A stretch of DNA of 64,000 bases from Chryseobacterium sp. T16E-39 (GTDB lineage: Bacteria; Bacteroidota; Bacteroidia; Flavobacteriales; Weeksellaceae): assembly GCF_002216065.1 (NCBI RefSeq), contig NZ_CP022282.1, positions 3,348,001-3,412,000 of the forward strand, in the 5' to 3' direction. Position 1 is the first letter of the stretch. The number at the start of each line of letters is the position of its first letter. Made by a program: the position numbers and the translations under genes. Positions 36,778-46,299 of the stretch are shown piece after piece. The notes under the pieces are model-generated. The model worked only from the letters and a program-made list of their open reading frames with translations, was not told the DNA's origin and ran no database searches.

Positions 36778-38804
36778 ACACACGTTATTTAAAAATCTTT
36801 GCCGTTGTTGCCGTTATTGCCCTGATCTTTGTGGCAAGGTTGGCTTATTTGCAATTATTTACCGACCGGTATGCATTGAATGCAGCCAATACCTCTATTA
36901 AGATAGAATACGTGATCCCACAGAGGGGCGTTATTTTTGACAGGAATGGTAAAATTATGGTGGGTAATCAGCCTGCCTATGAAATTTCTTTTACACAGGC
37001 ATTAATGAAGCCTGATTTTGATACTCTTGGATTCTGTAATTTAATGAAAGTAAGCAAGTCTGATTTCATTAATAAGATCAATACTATTAAGAAAGAAAAG
37101 TATTATTCTAAGCTGACTCCAATGACATTTATTAAGGACCTCAGCCGTGAAGATATTGCTAGAGTTCAGGAAATTATATTCAAGTATCCTGCTTTTAGCA
37201 TTGTTTCCAGACCTCAGCGTCAGTACGAGGTTTCTACTTCAGGAAATCTTTTGGGATATACAAGTGAAGTTAACGAACGGGAGATCAAAAAGGATTCTCT
37301 CTACTATCTTCCTGGGGACTTCATTGGAAAGACCGGTGTTGAAAAGTCTTATGAGAAAGAACTTCGGGGTGTAAAGGGAATGAAGTATATCCAGAAAGAT
37401 ATTAGACTCCGGAACATTGGATCCTATAAAAACGGAACGCTTGATAAAGATGTTGTTACCGGAAAAGATATTACTTTAACCATTGATTACGATCTTCAGA
37501 GAATGGCGGAAGAAATGATGGTTAATAAACACGGAGCAATTGTTGCTTTAGATCCTAATAACGGGGAGGTTTTAGTTGCTGCAACAGGTCCGGATATTGA
37601 TCCAAATCTTTTTAAGGGACCGGCCAAATCAAAAAACTTATACGCTTTATCTAAAGATACGATTTACGAAAACAAACCTACCTTTGACAGGTCTCTTCAG
37701 GCTGCATATCCTCCGGGATCTACTTTTAAGCTACTGACTGCTTTAGCCGGTATGCAAATGGGAGTGATGGATGAAAATACGGTTTTTCCTTGTGGAGGGG
37801 GATTTAATTACAGAGGTTTAAGAATTAAAGGCCATGGTGGAGCAATTCCTTTGATTCCTTCCATACAAGTTTCCAGTAACTGTTATTTCTCCTATGCGTT
37901 TCTGGCTATTGTCAATAAATATCCGGGAAATCCTTCAAAAGGAGTTGATGAGTGGAAATCCATCATGAGTAGCTTCGGGGTAGGAGAATTCCTGAATAAT
38001 GATTTTGCAGTGGGAGCTAAAGGTAGAATTCCATCAGGGGAATTTTATGAAAAAAGGATGGGTAACATCCTTAAAGCGAGTGGTTCCAAAAAAGATGCAA
38101 AAAATTGGGATGTTTTAGCGACCGGTGCGGTTTTCAATGGAATGGGGCAAGGGGATGTTATGGTTACACCTCTTCAATTGGCTAACTATGTTGGTGCTAT
38201 TGCAAATAAAGGATGGTATTACACACCACATATTGTGAAATCCATTGATGGAAAACCAAATCCTGATCCAAGATTTAAAAAGAAACATAAAACTTTAGTT
38301 GACCCTAAACACTTTGGTCCTGTTTTAAAAGGGATGGAAGCTGTGGTTCTAAATGGAACAGCAAGAGGATTAAAATCAAATGACTTTACCCAATTGGCAA
38401 AAACGGGTACGGCACAGGTTCCTCAGGGAAAAGATAATTCAATTTTTGTACTGATTGCACCGGCGGATAAACCTAAAATTGTGGTGGTCGCGGTAATGGA
38501 ACATGCTGGTTTCGGAGCGACATGGGCTGGTCCGGCCAGTACGGTCATTGCCGAAAAATATATTACCGGAGATTTAAAAAGAGAGAATTTATATAAAAAG
38601 ATGACCTCAGCCAGTTTCATGCCTGAATATAAAAGGCAGTGGATTGTTGATTTAAAACGTAAAGGTTTATATAAAGACCCTAAACAAGATTCTGTAAAAC
38701 TTAAAAAAATACAGGACAGTCTTGATTTTATCAAAAAACAGAAGGAAAAACTACAGAAACAAATAGACGCAGAAATTCAAACTAAAAAACCTCAAAAGCA
38801 ATGA
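36774..38804 (+). CDS. mrdA: Penicillin-binding protein 2 (elongasome transpeptidase), TTG start
   Basis: 676 residues. The start is a TTG at 36774 that shares bases with the mreD stop codon (TTGA), and the sequence from there (NTRYLKIFAVVAVIALIFVARL) runs straight into the expected membrane helix. The dimerisation domain (about 50-230) includes RGVIFDRNGKIM, and the transpeptidase domain has SxxK at S316 (PPGSTFKL), SSN near 370 and KTGT at K543. The C-terminal tail is Lys-rich. It cross-links lateral-wall peptidoglycan with RodA. Confidence 0.95.
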   Translation: MNTRYLKIFAVVAVIALIFVARLAYLQLFTDRYALNAANTSIKIEYVIPQRGVIFDRNGKIMVGNQPAYEISFTQALMKPDFDTLGFCNLMKVSKSDFINKINTIKKEKYYSKLTPMTFIKDLSREDIARVQEIIFKYPAFSIVSRPQRQYEVSTSGNLLGYTSEVNEREIKKDSLYYLPGDFIGKTGVEKSYEKELRGVKGMKYIQKDIRLRNIGSYKNGTLDKDVVTGKDITLTIDYDLQRMAEEMMVNKHGAIVALDPNNGEVLVAATGPDIDPNLFKGPAKSKNLYALSKDTIYENKPTFDRSLQAAYPPGSTFKLLTALAGMQMGVMDENTVFPCGGGFNYRGLRIKGHGGAIPLIPSIQVSSNCYFSYAFLAIVNKYPGNPSKGVDEWKSIMSSFGVGEFLNNDFAVGAKGRIPSGEFYEKRMGNILKASGSKKDAKNWDVLATGAVFNGMGQGDVMVTPLQLANYVGAIANKGWYYTPHIVKSIDGKPNPDPRFKKKHKTLVDPKHFGPVLKGMEAVVLNGTARGLKSNDFTQLAKTGTAQVPQGKDNSIFVLIAPADKPKIVVVAVMEHAGFGATWAGPASTVIAEKYITGDLKRENLYKKMTSASFMPEYKRQWIVDLKRKGLYKDPKQDSVKLKKIQDSLDFIKKQKEKLQKQIDAEIQTKKPQKQ

Positions 38805-40030
38805 AATGGACAGAAGGATTAGATAAATTAGGCCTTGGTTTATATTTCCTGCTTTGCATCTTTGCGATAGCAAATATCTACAGTGTTGAGCCTGCCAGTG
38901 GGACGAGACAGGCAGTTTGGTTTGGAGTATCTGTATTTGTAGGTCTGATCATTTTCTTTACCCGTACCAAATTTTTTGAGAATATGGCGGGGATCATTTA
39001 TATAATTGGAGTCCTCCTATTGATCGGTCTGTTTCCTTTCGGTAAAGAGGTTTTAGGACAAAAGAACTGGTATAAATTCGGACCATTAAGTTTGCAGCCG
39101 GTAGAATTTGCCAAGCTTGGTACAGCTTTAATGTTAGCGAATTATGTTTCGGGGCCTGATTTCAACCTGGGGAATAGAAAATCACTCTTAACATCATTAG
39201 CGATCGTAGGGATTCCCGCAGTAGTTGTACTGGCAATTCCGGATGTAGGATCATTACTTGTTTTTGTAGCGTTCTTCATTGCTTTATATAGAGAAGGATT
39301 AAGTGGATTGCTTTTTGGAATTGGATTTCTTTTTGCGGGTGTTTTCTTAGTTTCATTAGCTGTAGATCCCATTTATGTTGTGATTGCCATTTTGGTGATT
39401 GCCGGAATTTTAATAGCGATGAACTATTATAAGATGTCATGGAATATCATATCGATTTCAAGTATCGCAGGATCCATTATATTATTATGCGGTCTGGCTT
39501 TTGCGACCCCCTTCATTTTAGAAAAATTACCTAAGCACCAGAGAGAAAGAATTGAAGTTCTCTATAAGGGTGAAAAGGCATTTAGAGATACTTCAGGCTA
39601 CAACTTACTTTATTCTAAGACAGCGATTGGTTCAGGTGGACTTTTGGGAAAAGGATATCGTGAAGGGTCTGTGACCCAAGGGAAATTTGTACCGGAACAA
39701 AGTACTGACTATATTTTCTGTACCGTGGGAGAAGAATGGGGATTTTTAGGAAGCGCCGGATTAGTCTTGTGTTACATGCTATACATTGGACGCATTTATT
39801 ATCTCGCAGAAAAGCAGAAATCTATTTTTAACAGGGTATTCGGCTATTGCTTTGCTTCGATCCTGCTTATGCACTTTTCTATCAATTTGGGGATGGTTAT
39901 GGGGCTTTTCCCAACCGTTGGAATTCCTTTACCTTATTTCAGTTATGGAGGAAGTTCGTTGCTGGCATTTTCTACGATGACTTTTATCTTTTTTAAACTT
40001 AATTACTCGGATAAGAACAGTTTGGTGTAA
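38801..40030 (+). CDS. rodA: RodA SEDS-family peptidoglycan polymerase
   Basis: 409 residues, about ten membrane helices. SEDS signatures are visible: KEVLGQKNWYKFGPLSLQP followed by EFAKLG (about 80-106), and near the C-terminus the GVMMGLFPTVGIPLPYFSYGGSS-type signature, here NLGMVMGLFPTVGIPLPYFS and then YGGSSLLA. Its ATG overlaps the mrdA stop (ATGA). With PBP2 it forms the elongasome synthase. Confidence 0.96.
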   Translation: MKWTEGLDKLGLGLYFLLCIFAIANIYSVEPASGTRQAVWFGVSVFVGLIIFFTRTKFFENMAGIIYIIGVLLLIGLFPFGKEVLGQKNWYKFGPLSLQPVEFAKLGTALMLANYVSGPDFNLGNRKSLLTSLAIVGIPAVVVLAIPDVGSLLVFVAFFIALYREGLSGLLFGIGFLFAGVFLVSLAVDPIYVVIAILVIAGILIAMNYYKMSWNIISISSIAGSIILLCGLAFATPFILEKLPKHQRERIEVLYKGEKAFRDTSGYNLLYSKTAIGSGGLLGKGYREGSVTQGKFVPEQSTDYIFCTVGEEWGFLGSAGLVLCYMLYIGRIYYLAEKQKSIFNRVFGYCFASILLMHFSINLGMVMGLFPTVGIPLPYFSYGGSSLLAFSTMTFIFFKLNYSDKNSLV

Positions 40031-40139
40031 TTTGTATTTTGGTTAAAATGCGAAGTGGTAGAAAGGCTAGAATATATAATTATTTAAAAGATCTGCCAAA
40101 GTGTAGGCTATCCTGTTGTTTACAACTCTTATATACATA

Positions 40140-40721
40140 ATGAAAGATACATATATTCTTGATCAGAGCTTTGAGAACATTGACTTTACACAACAGCCTT
40201 TTGATAGGGGAGAATACGAAAATTGTACATTTACGAATTGCAATTTTGAATATTCTGATCTTTCCGGATTCAATTTTAATGACTGCGAATTTACCGGATG
40301 TAATCTAAGTATGATAAAACTGGTATCTACTGCTTTTAGAGATGTTACTTTCAAGGAGTGTAAGATGCTTGGGCTGCAGTTTACTGACTGTAATGAGTTT
40401 GGCTTATCCTTCAAGTTTGAAGGTTGTACATTAAATAACTCTGTATTCTATAAAACATCACTTAAGAAAACGGTATTTAAAAATTCAAAATTAATTGAAG
40501 TGGACTGGACAGAGTGTGATTTATCAAATGCATTTTTTATGAATTGTGATTTATCCGGAGCTATCTTTGAAAATACTAATCTGGAAAAAGCGGATCTTAG
40601 GACTTCCATCAATTATAACATTGATCCTTTCTCCAATAGGCTAAAGAAGGCTAAATTTTCACTTTCTGAGGTGCATGGTCTCCTTTATAGGTTAGATATA
40701 GAGATCGATAAGAATAGTTAG
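40140..40721 (+). CDS. Pentapeptide-repeat protein (Qnr/McbG-like)
   Basis: 193 residues from the ATG at 40140; an in-frame alternative at 40116 has no supporting sequence. From residue about 12 to 160 it shows A(D/N)LxF-type five-residue repeats (for example YENCTFTNCNFEYSDLSGFN and CDLSNAFFMNCDLSGAIFEN), forming a right-handed quadrilateral helix. The C-terminal stretch SINYNIDPFSNRLKKAKFSL is typical of the Qnr/McbG branch, whose members can protect gyrase from quinolones or microcins. Whether this one does so is not shown. It is monocistronic. Confidence 0.88.
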   Translation: MKDTYILDQSFENIDFTQQPFDRGEYENCTFTNCNFEYSDLSGFNFNDCEFTGCNLSMIKLVSTAFRDVTFKECKMLGLQFTDCNEFGLSFKFEGCTLNNSVFYKTSLKKTVFKNSKLIEVDWTECDLSNAFFMNCDLSGAIFENTNLEKADLRTSINYNIDPFSNRLKKAKFSLSEVHGLLYRLDIEIDKNS

Positions 40722-40733
40722 TTTTGTAAGGGG

Positions 40734-40761
40734 GAAAGTTGAAAGTTGAAAATGGAAAGTT
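40734..40761. repeat. Short GAAAGTT tandem element
   Basis: GAAAGTT occurs twice in direct succession and then as GGAAAGTT after a short spacer, in the gap between the pentapeptide gene and its terminator. Similar GAAAGTTGAAAG strings recur in intergenic DNA of Chryseobacterium genomes from memory. Confidence 0.4.
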
Positions 40762-40789
40762 TTAACTCCGGGGAATTTAATAAAAAGAA

Positions 40790-40815
40790 AAAGCCATCAA
40801 ACATTTGATGGCTTT
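40790..40815. terminator. Bidirectional terminator
   Basis: An 11-bp perfect stem (AAAGCCATCAA/TTGATGGCTTT) with a 4-nt loop between convergent genes. Confidence 0.8.
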
Positions 40816-40844
40816 CTTTATTTAAATCAATTATTTATTTAAAA

Positions 40845-41555
40845 TTAAAAACTTGTTGCTGATGATGCTGTAGTTGCAGCTAAGTTGTTATATGCATCAC
40901 CTTCTTCATTAATTACTCTCTTTGCAAACCTGAACTTTGGTGCCCAATAAGAATCATTAAGGGATGAAATCATAACTCCTTTTGAAGTGGCTGCGTGAAT
41001 AAACTTAATTTCACCATCTTCAGAAACACTTTCTACAATACCTACGTGAGAAATTCTTCTTCCATGTGAAAAGAAAATCAAATCTCCTTTTTGTAGATCT
41101 TCCTTTTCTATTCTTTCTCCTTCCTGAGATTGAGAAGCAGCTACTCTAGGTAAGCTAAGGCCTGCTGCAGCTCCGAATACAGAAAGAACGAAAGCTGAAC
41201 AATCAATACCGTTTCTTGTTGTTCCTCCGTATCTGTAAGGAGTTCCAAGGTATGTTTGAGCTTCGTTAAGGATATTGTCGATTGTTTTATTGTGTTTGAT
41301 TGCTTTAGCAATCTCAGAATTTTTTAAAGTATTTCTTGCATTAGATAAAACGGCCGCCTTTTCAGAGATAAAAGAGCTGATTAACTGCTTTTTATCTTGT
41401 TCCATTTTCTTAGTATCTATAGAAGCTAGTTTGGCATCTGTTTTGTATTCTTTAGTGTAAGTTGCTGGTTTTGAAACCACGTAGTTCGTAACGCAAGATT
41501 GTAGAGACACCGTAGAAACTAAAGCAACTAAATAAAACAAGACTCTTTTCTTCAT
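40845..41555 (-). CDS. NlpC/P60-family lipoprotein endopeptidase (C40)
   Basis: 236 residues with lipobox LQSC at C21. A helical linker (about 45-95) precedes the NlpC/P60 papain-like domain (about 97-215). The catalytic triad is visible: C119 in NGIDCSAF, H170 in RRISHVGIV and H187 in FIHAAT. Such enzymes cut the D-Glu to diamino-acid bond in peptidoglycan stems at the inner face of the outer membrane. It is monocistronic, with a TACTTTTG box upstream. Confidence 0.93.
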   Translation of the reverse strand: MKKRVLFYLVALVSTVSLQSCVTNYVVSKPATYTKEYKTDAKLASIDTKKMEQDKKQLISSFISEKAAVLSNARNTLKNSEIAKAIKHNKTIDNILNEAQTYLGTPYRYGGTTRNGIDCSAFVLSVFGAAAGLSLPRVAASQSQEGERIEKEDLQKGDLIFFSHGRRISHVGIVESVSEDGEIKFIHAATSKGVMISSLNDSYWAPKFRFAKRVINEEGDAYNNLAATTASSATSF

Positions 41556-41607
41556 ATATATTTGATTATCCGTGTTAAATAAGGAATATTTATTTCCAAA
41601 AGCATTA

Positions 41608-41615
41608 CAAAAGTA
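41608..41615 (-). promoter_or_regulatory. Candidate -7 element of the NlpC/P60 gene
   Basis: TACTTTTG on the minus strand, 52 nt upstream of the ATG at 41555. Confidence 0.4.
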
Positions 41616-41707
41616 GAGATTCCAACCAGAAGAGCTTTGATATGATTAATGTCAGGTTCTTACTTTAACACATTTTAACATATTATTTAAGTATGTTAAA
41701 GAAAAAC

Positions 41708-41744
41708 AAACCGCAACATCCCTTTTTTGGTGATACTGCGGTTT
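41708..41744 (-). terminator. Candidate terminator of the RND efflux operon
   Basis: An 8-bp stem (AAACCGCA/TGCGGTTT) with a long 21-nt loop and, on the minus strand, a T-rich tract. The 303-nt gap 41556-41858 holds nothing else apart from the promoter box at 41608. Confidence 0.5.
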
Positions 41745-41858
41745 TTTTTATTAAGATTCTTTAACAAAGTAAATTCGTAATCCTTTGTTCATGGGTTTTA
41801 TTTTATGCTTTATCAAAAAACGGATAGAAAATATCTTTAACAACCATTTAAGGTTTAT

Positions 41859-42965
41859 TTACTTTGAAAGCTTTACTTTGATGTTCTGTCCATCACGGAT
41901 TTCTTCCGTAGCCGTTTTGATAATCACATCATTAGGAGTCACCTCACCAATGATCGTTGTGGTATCACTATTTGAAATACCGGCCGTAACAGGAATCCAA
42001 TGCGCTATATTTTTTTCTACCCTGATGACAAATACACCTAACGTAGAATTTAGAACCGCTGAAGTAGGAACTGATAAAGCTTTGTTATTATCGCTTAATG
42101 GAAGGATTACATTGGCAACCATTCCGGGGAGTAGTTTTTTGTCATTATTATATACGTCCATTTCTACGGATTGAGAACGTAAGCGATTATCCAATGCACC
42201 AGCGAATCTTGATACTTTAGCCGTAAAGGTTTCTCCCGGGATAGATTGTACAGAAAACTTTATTTCTCCGTTTTTGTTCAGACTTCCTGTATATGATTCA
42301 GGAACATTAACCGTCAAACGTAATTTGTTTTGCTGTACAAGACTGAAGAGTGGAAACTCAGATCCTTTTCCGGATGGACCTACATAAGCTCCTGCGCTCA
42401 CATTTCTTGTTACAATATTTCCGCTAAACGGTGCCTTGATCTGCAGATAATTTTTTACATCCATTACTTCGCGATAAGAAGCCTTTGCTGCTTCCAGCTG
42501 AGCAATGTCAGACTGTTGTGCCGCAAGAGCCTGCTCAAGATCAAGAGCTGATATTGTTCCGGGAGTTTTGCTTGTTTCTTTTAATCTGTTGTATTTTGCT
42601 TTACTTGCAATATATATAGCTTCCTTCGATTTTAATGTGGAAGCGGCAGCATTTTGCTGTGCATTCATTTCAGGGGCTTCTAAAGTAGCCAAAAGTTGAC
42701 CAGCCACCACTTCATTTCCTACATCTACATACAGCTTCTTAACAAAACTGTTTATTTTAGCATACACATCAACCTTTTGAAAAGGCTGAAGCTCTCCCGG
42801 GATCGTAGTTGAAGATGCAAAATCTCCCTGCTTAGGATTAATGGCTTCTATTTCTGGTGCTGAAGGGGTTGTGGTTTTTTTTACTTCTGCCTTGTTCTCT
42901 CCGCAGCTTTGTAAAGTGAAAACTAAAACTACTGCCGGAATGAAATATTGATATAATCGGTTCAT
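41859..42965 (-). CDS. RND efflux periplasmic adaptor lipoprotein (HlyD/MFP family)
   Basis: 368 residues from the ATG at 42965; upstream in-frame codons up to 43121 lie inside the RND gene and read as nonsense. Lipobox LQSC at about C21. The lipoyl/barrel-sandwich halves (KINSFVKKLYVDVGNEVVAGQLLAT near 70-95 and IKAPFSGNIVTRNVSAGAYVG near 165-185) flank a helical hairpin, followed by a beta-barrel domain. It couples the inner-membrane RND pump (upstream gene) to the outer-membrane TolC-like channel. Its start is 31 nt after the RND stop. Confidence 0.95.
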   Translation of the reverse strand: MNRLYQYFIPAVVLVFTLQSCGENKAEVKKTTTPSAPEIEAINPKQGDFASSTTIPGELQPFQKVDVYAKINSFVKKLYVDVGNEVVAGQLLATLEAPEMNAQQNAAASTLKSKEAIYIASKAKYNRLKETSKTPGTISALDLEQALAAQQSDIAQLEAAKASYREVMDVKNYLQIKAPFSGNIVTRNVSAGAYVGPSGKGSEFPLFSLVQQNKLRLTVNVPESYTGSLNKNGEIKFSVQSIPGETFTAKVSRFAGALDNRLRSQSVEMDVYNNDKKLLPGMVANVILPLSDNNKALSVPTSAVLNSTLGVFVIRVEKNIAHWIPVTAGISNSDTTTIIGEVTPNDVIIKTATEEIRDGQNIKVKLSK

Positions 42966-42996
42966 ATTTAAATTTTTAATAGCCGTTAGGTTATTT

Positions 42997-45900
42997 TTAT
43001 TTTGATAGTTCTGGAATAAAATGGATACTCTCCTCGTCTTCAGGATCAAGTGACACGCTCTGTGTTGATGTTTTTCCTTGTCCCCATGCAAAAGCCAATG
43101 GCAGGATAAATAAGGCCGCAAATGTAGAAGCGATCAGACCTCCGATTACGGCACGTCCTAAAGGGGAAACCTGGTCCCCGGCCTCACCTAGTCCTAAAGC
43201 CATAGGAACCATTCCTACTACCATTGCTAAAGCTGTCATAACAATAGGTCTTATTCTTAAGGCAGCAGCTTCTTTGGCTGAAAGCAAGGCGTCGCCGTTA
43301 TGTTTTCTCAACTGTTCAGCATTGGTGATCAATAATACCGCATTTGAAATAGATACCCCGACCGACATGATAATTCCCATATAGGATTGAAGGTTAAGAG
43401 TGGACCCTGCAATAATTAAGAGAGCAAGTGATCCCAGTAATACGGCAGGTACGGTAACCAGCACAACTCCGGAAACTTTAAAAGACTGGAAATTGGCAGC
43501 CAGCATCAGGAAGATAACCAGAATGGCAATAATTAAACTGCTTTGCAGACTGCTTAAAGTGTCATTCAGTGTTTGGCTTAAACCAATTAATCCTACGTTA
43601 AGTCCTCTTGGCAACTCGCCGAGATTATTGATAACTTTCTGGACATCTTTTGAAGCCCTGCCGAGATCCGTATGATTTAGGTTGGCGGTCACGGTAAGCA
43701 TTGGCATGGCACCAAGGTTATCGGTTTCGCCATACGTATAGCTGTCTTTTATGGTTGCTACATCTCCCAGGTTAGGTCTGTTAGAGTTTTTCTGTAACGG
43801 AATTCCGGCAATCTGAGCTTTGCTGTTCATTTTGTTTTCAGGAATCTGTACCTGAACGTTATAACTGTAGCCGGCCTTTTCATCAGTCCAGATATTTTTT
43901 TCAGTATACCGGGATGAGGACGTGGAAGCTACCAACGAACGTGAAATATCAGTCATATCCACTCCCAGCTGAGCCGCTCTGATACGGTCTATATTAATAT
44001 CAATGGAAGGGTACTTTATTGACTGACCTATTTGTACATCCCGCAGATAAGGGATCTTTTTAAGTTCTATCTCAATTTTTTTTGCATATGCTTCATTTAA
44101 TTCTTTACTTCTTCCGGAGAGTCGCACTTCAATAGGAGTTGGAGATCCCTGGCTCAGGATTTTTTCTGTTAATTCTATAGGCTCAAATGAAAGCCTCATT
44201 TCAGGATTAATACTTTTAGCTTTTTCTCTGATCTTATCTTTAAGGTCGTCTAAGTTGGCATGGAATCCTTCTTTTAGTCCAACCTGTAATACGGTTTCAT
44301 GAGAACCTGCCATCCAAAGATATATGGGGCTTACTGAGAAAAGGTTAGGGTGATTTCCTACATATGCTGAAGTAATGGAGACGTTGGCTTTTCCTACAAT
44401 ATCTTTAATTCCATCGAGTAATTTTAAAGTTTGAAGTTCAGTGGTTTCGATTCGGGTACCATCCGGGATACGGGTTCGGACCTGAAACTGGGAGCCGTTC
44501 ACCTGAGGTAATACATCTCGTCCAATACTGTTCAGAAGTAATGCAACAAATCCCATTGCGACTAAGATATAAGCGGAAACGATTATCTTTCTGAAAGGCA
44601 TGATCCGATCCAGAAACTTCAGATAGCGGAATCTCATTTTCTCGAACATGCTGACTTTGCCGTCTCTGTTACTATCCATATTTTTCAGCAATATTTCCTT
44701 TTGGCTCCAGGTATCACCTTCATCACTTAAGCCAGCGGCTTCTAATTCCTCTGCTTCTGTCATAATATGTCCATCTTTTGCTTTATGATGTTTTACTTTC
44801 ATGATCCAGTTGGCCATAACCGGTACGAAGGTCTGTGCAAGGAAATAAGAAATGATCATACTAAAGCCTATCGCTAATGCAAGGGGTAGGAATAGAGATC
44901 CCGGAATCCCTTCCATTGTAAATGCAGGCGCAAAAACGGCAAGGATACAGAATAAGATCAACAGCTTAGGGAAAGCAATTTCCTTACAGGCATCCCATAT
45001 AGCTAATGCTTTCGGTTTACCCATATCCAGGTGCTGATGTATGTTTTCAATGGTTACTGTACTTTCGTCGACGAGGATACCAATCGCCAGCGCGAGCCCG
45101 CTTAAGGTCATGATGTTGATAGTCTGCCCGAAAAGGTTCAGAAACAGGACTGCTGAAATAATAGAAATAGGGATGGTAAGAATGACAATAATAGCCCCGC
45201 GTATGTCTCCGAGGAATAAAATCACCATCAATCCTGTGAGTAAGGCTCCGATTGTTCCTTCACTCATCAAGCTTTTAACGGAATTGATTACATATGTAGA
45301 CTGGTCGAATTCAAAACTTACTTTTACATCGTCCGGAAGATTCGATTGGATCTGTGGAAGCTGTTTTTTAAGGTTCTGAACAACGTCCCAGGTTGATGCA
45401 TCAGCACTTTTGGCAATACTTAAATAAACGGAGCGTCGGCCATTGACCAATGCATAACCAGATGTCATATCTGCCCCATCCGTTACGGTTGCTACATCTT
45501 TTAAATAAAGATTTTGTACTCCACCCTTATATAAAGGAATGTTTCCAAAATCTTTTACATTTTTGATCATGGTGTTCGTTGGGGTGATATAATACTTATC
45601 ACCAATACGGACATTTCCTGATGGAGCAGTTTGATTGTTCAATCGCAATGCTTCTACCAGTTGATCGGGAGTTAAATTATGTTGACGGAGTAAATCCGGG
45701 TTTGCATTGATTACTACGGTTCGTATGTTTCCTCCAAATGGTGGTGAGGAAACAATTCCGGGAATAGAAGTGAAAGTAGAACGGACGTAAACATTTGCCA
45801 GATCAAGAAGTTCATTGTTGCTTCTTTTGTCACTACTTAGAACAAGTTGCCCAACAGGTAATGTAGAGGCATCAAAACGAATGATAAATGGAGGGTTTGA

Positions 45901-46266
45901 ACCTTGCGGGAATGCTGCCTGGATTCTGGTTGAAAATGAATTGAGCTCGGCTGCAGCCTGGGCCATATTGGTTCCCGGATAAAAATTGATTTTCATCAAA
46001 GTGAGTCCCTGGATGTTTTTGGTTTCAATACTTTTGACTCCATTCACAAACAGGAAAATATTGATGTACTGTTTAGCGAAAAATGCCTCCATCTGTTGTG
46101 GGGTATATCCGCTAAACGGGTGTGAAACATAAATAACCGGAAGATCCAGTTTGGGAAAGATATCGACTTTGATAGAGCTTGCTGACCGTATTCCAAAGAA
46201 AAACAGCCCTGCTACAAGTACCAGAATCGTAATGGGTTTTCTTAATGCAAATCTTATTAAGTTCAT
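42997..46266 (-). CDS. RND-family inner-membrane efflux pump (AcrB/MdtF-like) with an EF-hand-like insert
   Basis: 1089 residues, the usual length plus a small insertion. Twelve membrane helices and two large periplasmic loops are evident from hydropathy. TM4 has GLALAIGILVDESTVTIENI (about 390-410), with a single acidic residue pattern, and the C-terminal half repeats it as the GVSISNAVLLITNA segment, lacking the paired charges. Between TM6 and TM7 is an acidic insertion (about 500-550) with a canonical EF-hand loop at 531-542 (DSNRDGKVSMFE). Substrate unknown; the lack of second-half charges is common in metal or drug RND pumps of Bacteroidota. Confidence 0.94.
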   Translation of the reverse strand: MNLIRFALRKPITILVLVAGLFFFGIRSASSIKVDIFPKLDLPVIYVSHPFSGYTPQQMEAFFAKQYINIFLFVNGVKSIETKNIQGLTLMKINFYPGTNMAQAAAELNSFSTRIQAAFPQGSNPPFIIRFDASTLPVGQLVLSSDKRSNNELLDLANVYVRSTFTSIPGIVSSPPFGGNIRTVVINANPDLLRQHNLTPDQLVEALRLNNQTAPSGNVRIGDKYYITPTNTMIKNVKDFGNIPLYKGGVQNLYLKDVATVTDGADMTSGYALVNGRRSVYLSIAKSADASTWDVVQNLKKQLPQIQSNLPDDVKVSFEFDQSTYVINSVKSLMSEGTIGALLTGLMVILFLGDIRGAIIVILTIPISIISAVLFLNLFGQTINIMTLSGLALAIGILVDESTVTIENIHQHLDMGKPKALAIWDACKEIAFPKLLILFCILAVFAPAFTMEGIPGSLFLPLALAIGFSMIISYFLAQTFVPVMANWIMKVKHHKAKDGHIMTEAEELEAAGLSDEGDTWSQKEILLKNMDSNRDGKVSMFEKMRFRYLKFLDRIMPFRKIIVSAYILVAMGFVALLLNSIGRDVLPQVNGSQFQVRTRIPDGTRIETTELQTLKLLDGIKDIVGKANVSITSAYVGNHPNLFSVSPIYLWMAGSHETVLQVGLKEGFHANLDDLKDKIREKAKSINPEMRLSFEPIELTEKILSQGSPTPIEVRLSGRSKELNEAYAKKIEIELKKIPYLRDVQIGQSIKYPSIDINIDRIRAAQLGVDMTDISRSLVASTSSSRYTEKNIWTDEKAGYSYNVQVQIPENKMNSKAQIAGIPLQKNSNRPNLGDVATIKDSYTYGETDNLGAMPMLTVTANLNHTDLGRASKDVQKVINNLGELPRGLNVGLIGLSQTLNDTLSSLQSSLIIAILVIFLMLAANFQSFKVSGVVLVTVPAVLLGSLALLIIAGSTLNLQSYMGIIMSVGVSISNAVLLITNAEQLRKHNGDALLSAKEAAALRIRPIVMTALAMVVGMVPMALGLGEAGDQVSPLGRAVIGGLIASTFAALFILPLAFAWGQGKTSTQSVSLDPEDEESIHFIPELSK

Positions 46267-46299
46267 TGATCTATTGTTGAATGTAATTTATAATTAGAC

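Noticed and set aside
40140..40721. Calling the pentapeptide-repeat gene qnr
   Set aside because: The repeat architecture fits, but the specific Qnr loops cannot be verified by eye, so no resistance claim or gene symbol is given.
42966..43121. N-terminal extension of the MFP gene into the RND gene
   Set aside because: The 52 extra residues do not resemble an adaptor; the ATG at 42965 starts a proper lipoprotein signal.
44760..45380. Plus-strand frames opposite the RND gene
   Set aside because: Shadow frames opposite conserved membrane helices; no initiation context.
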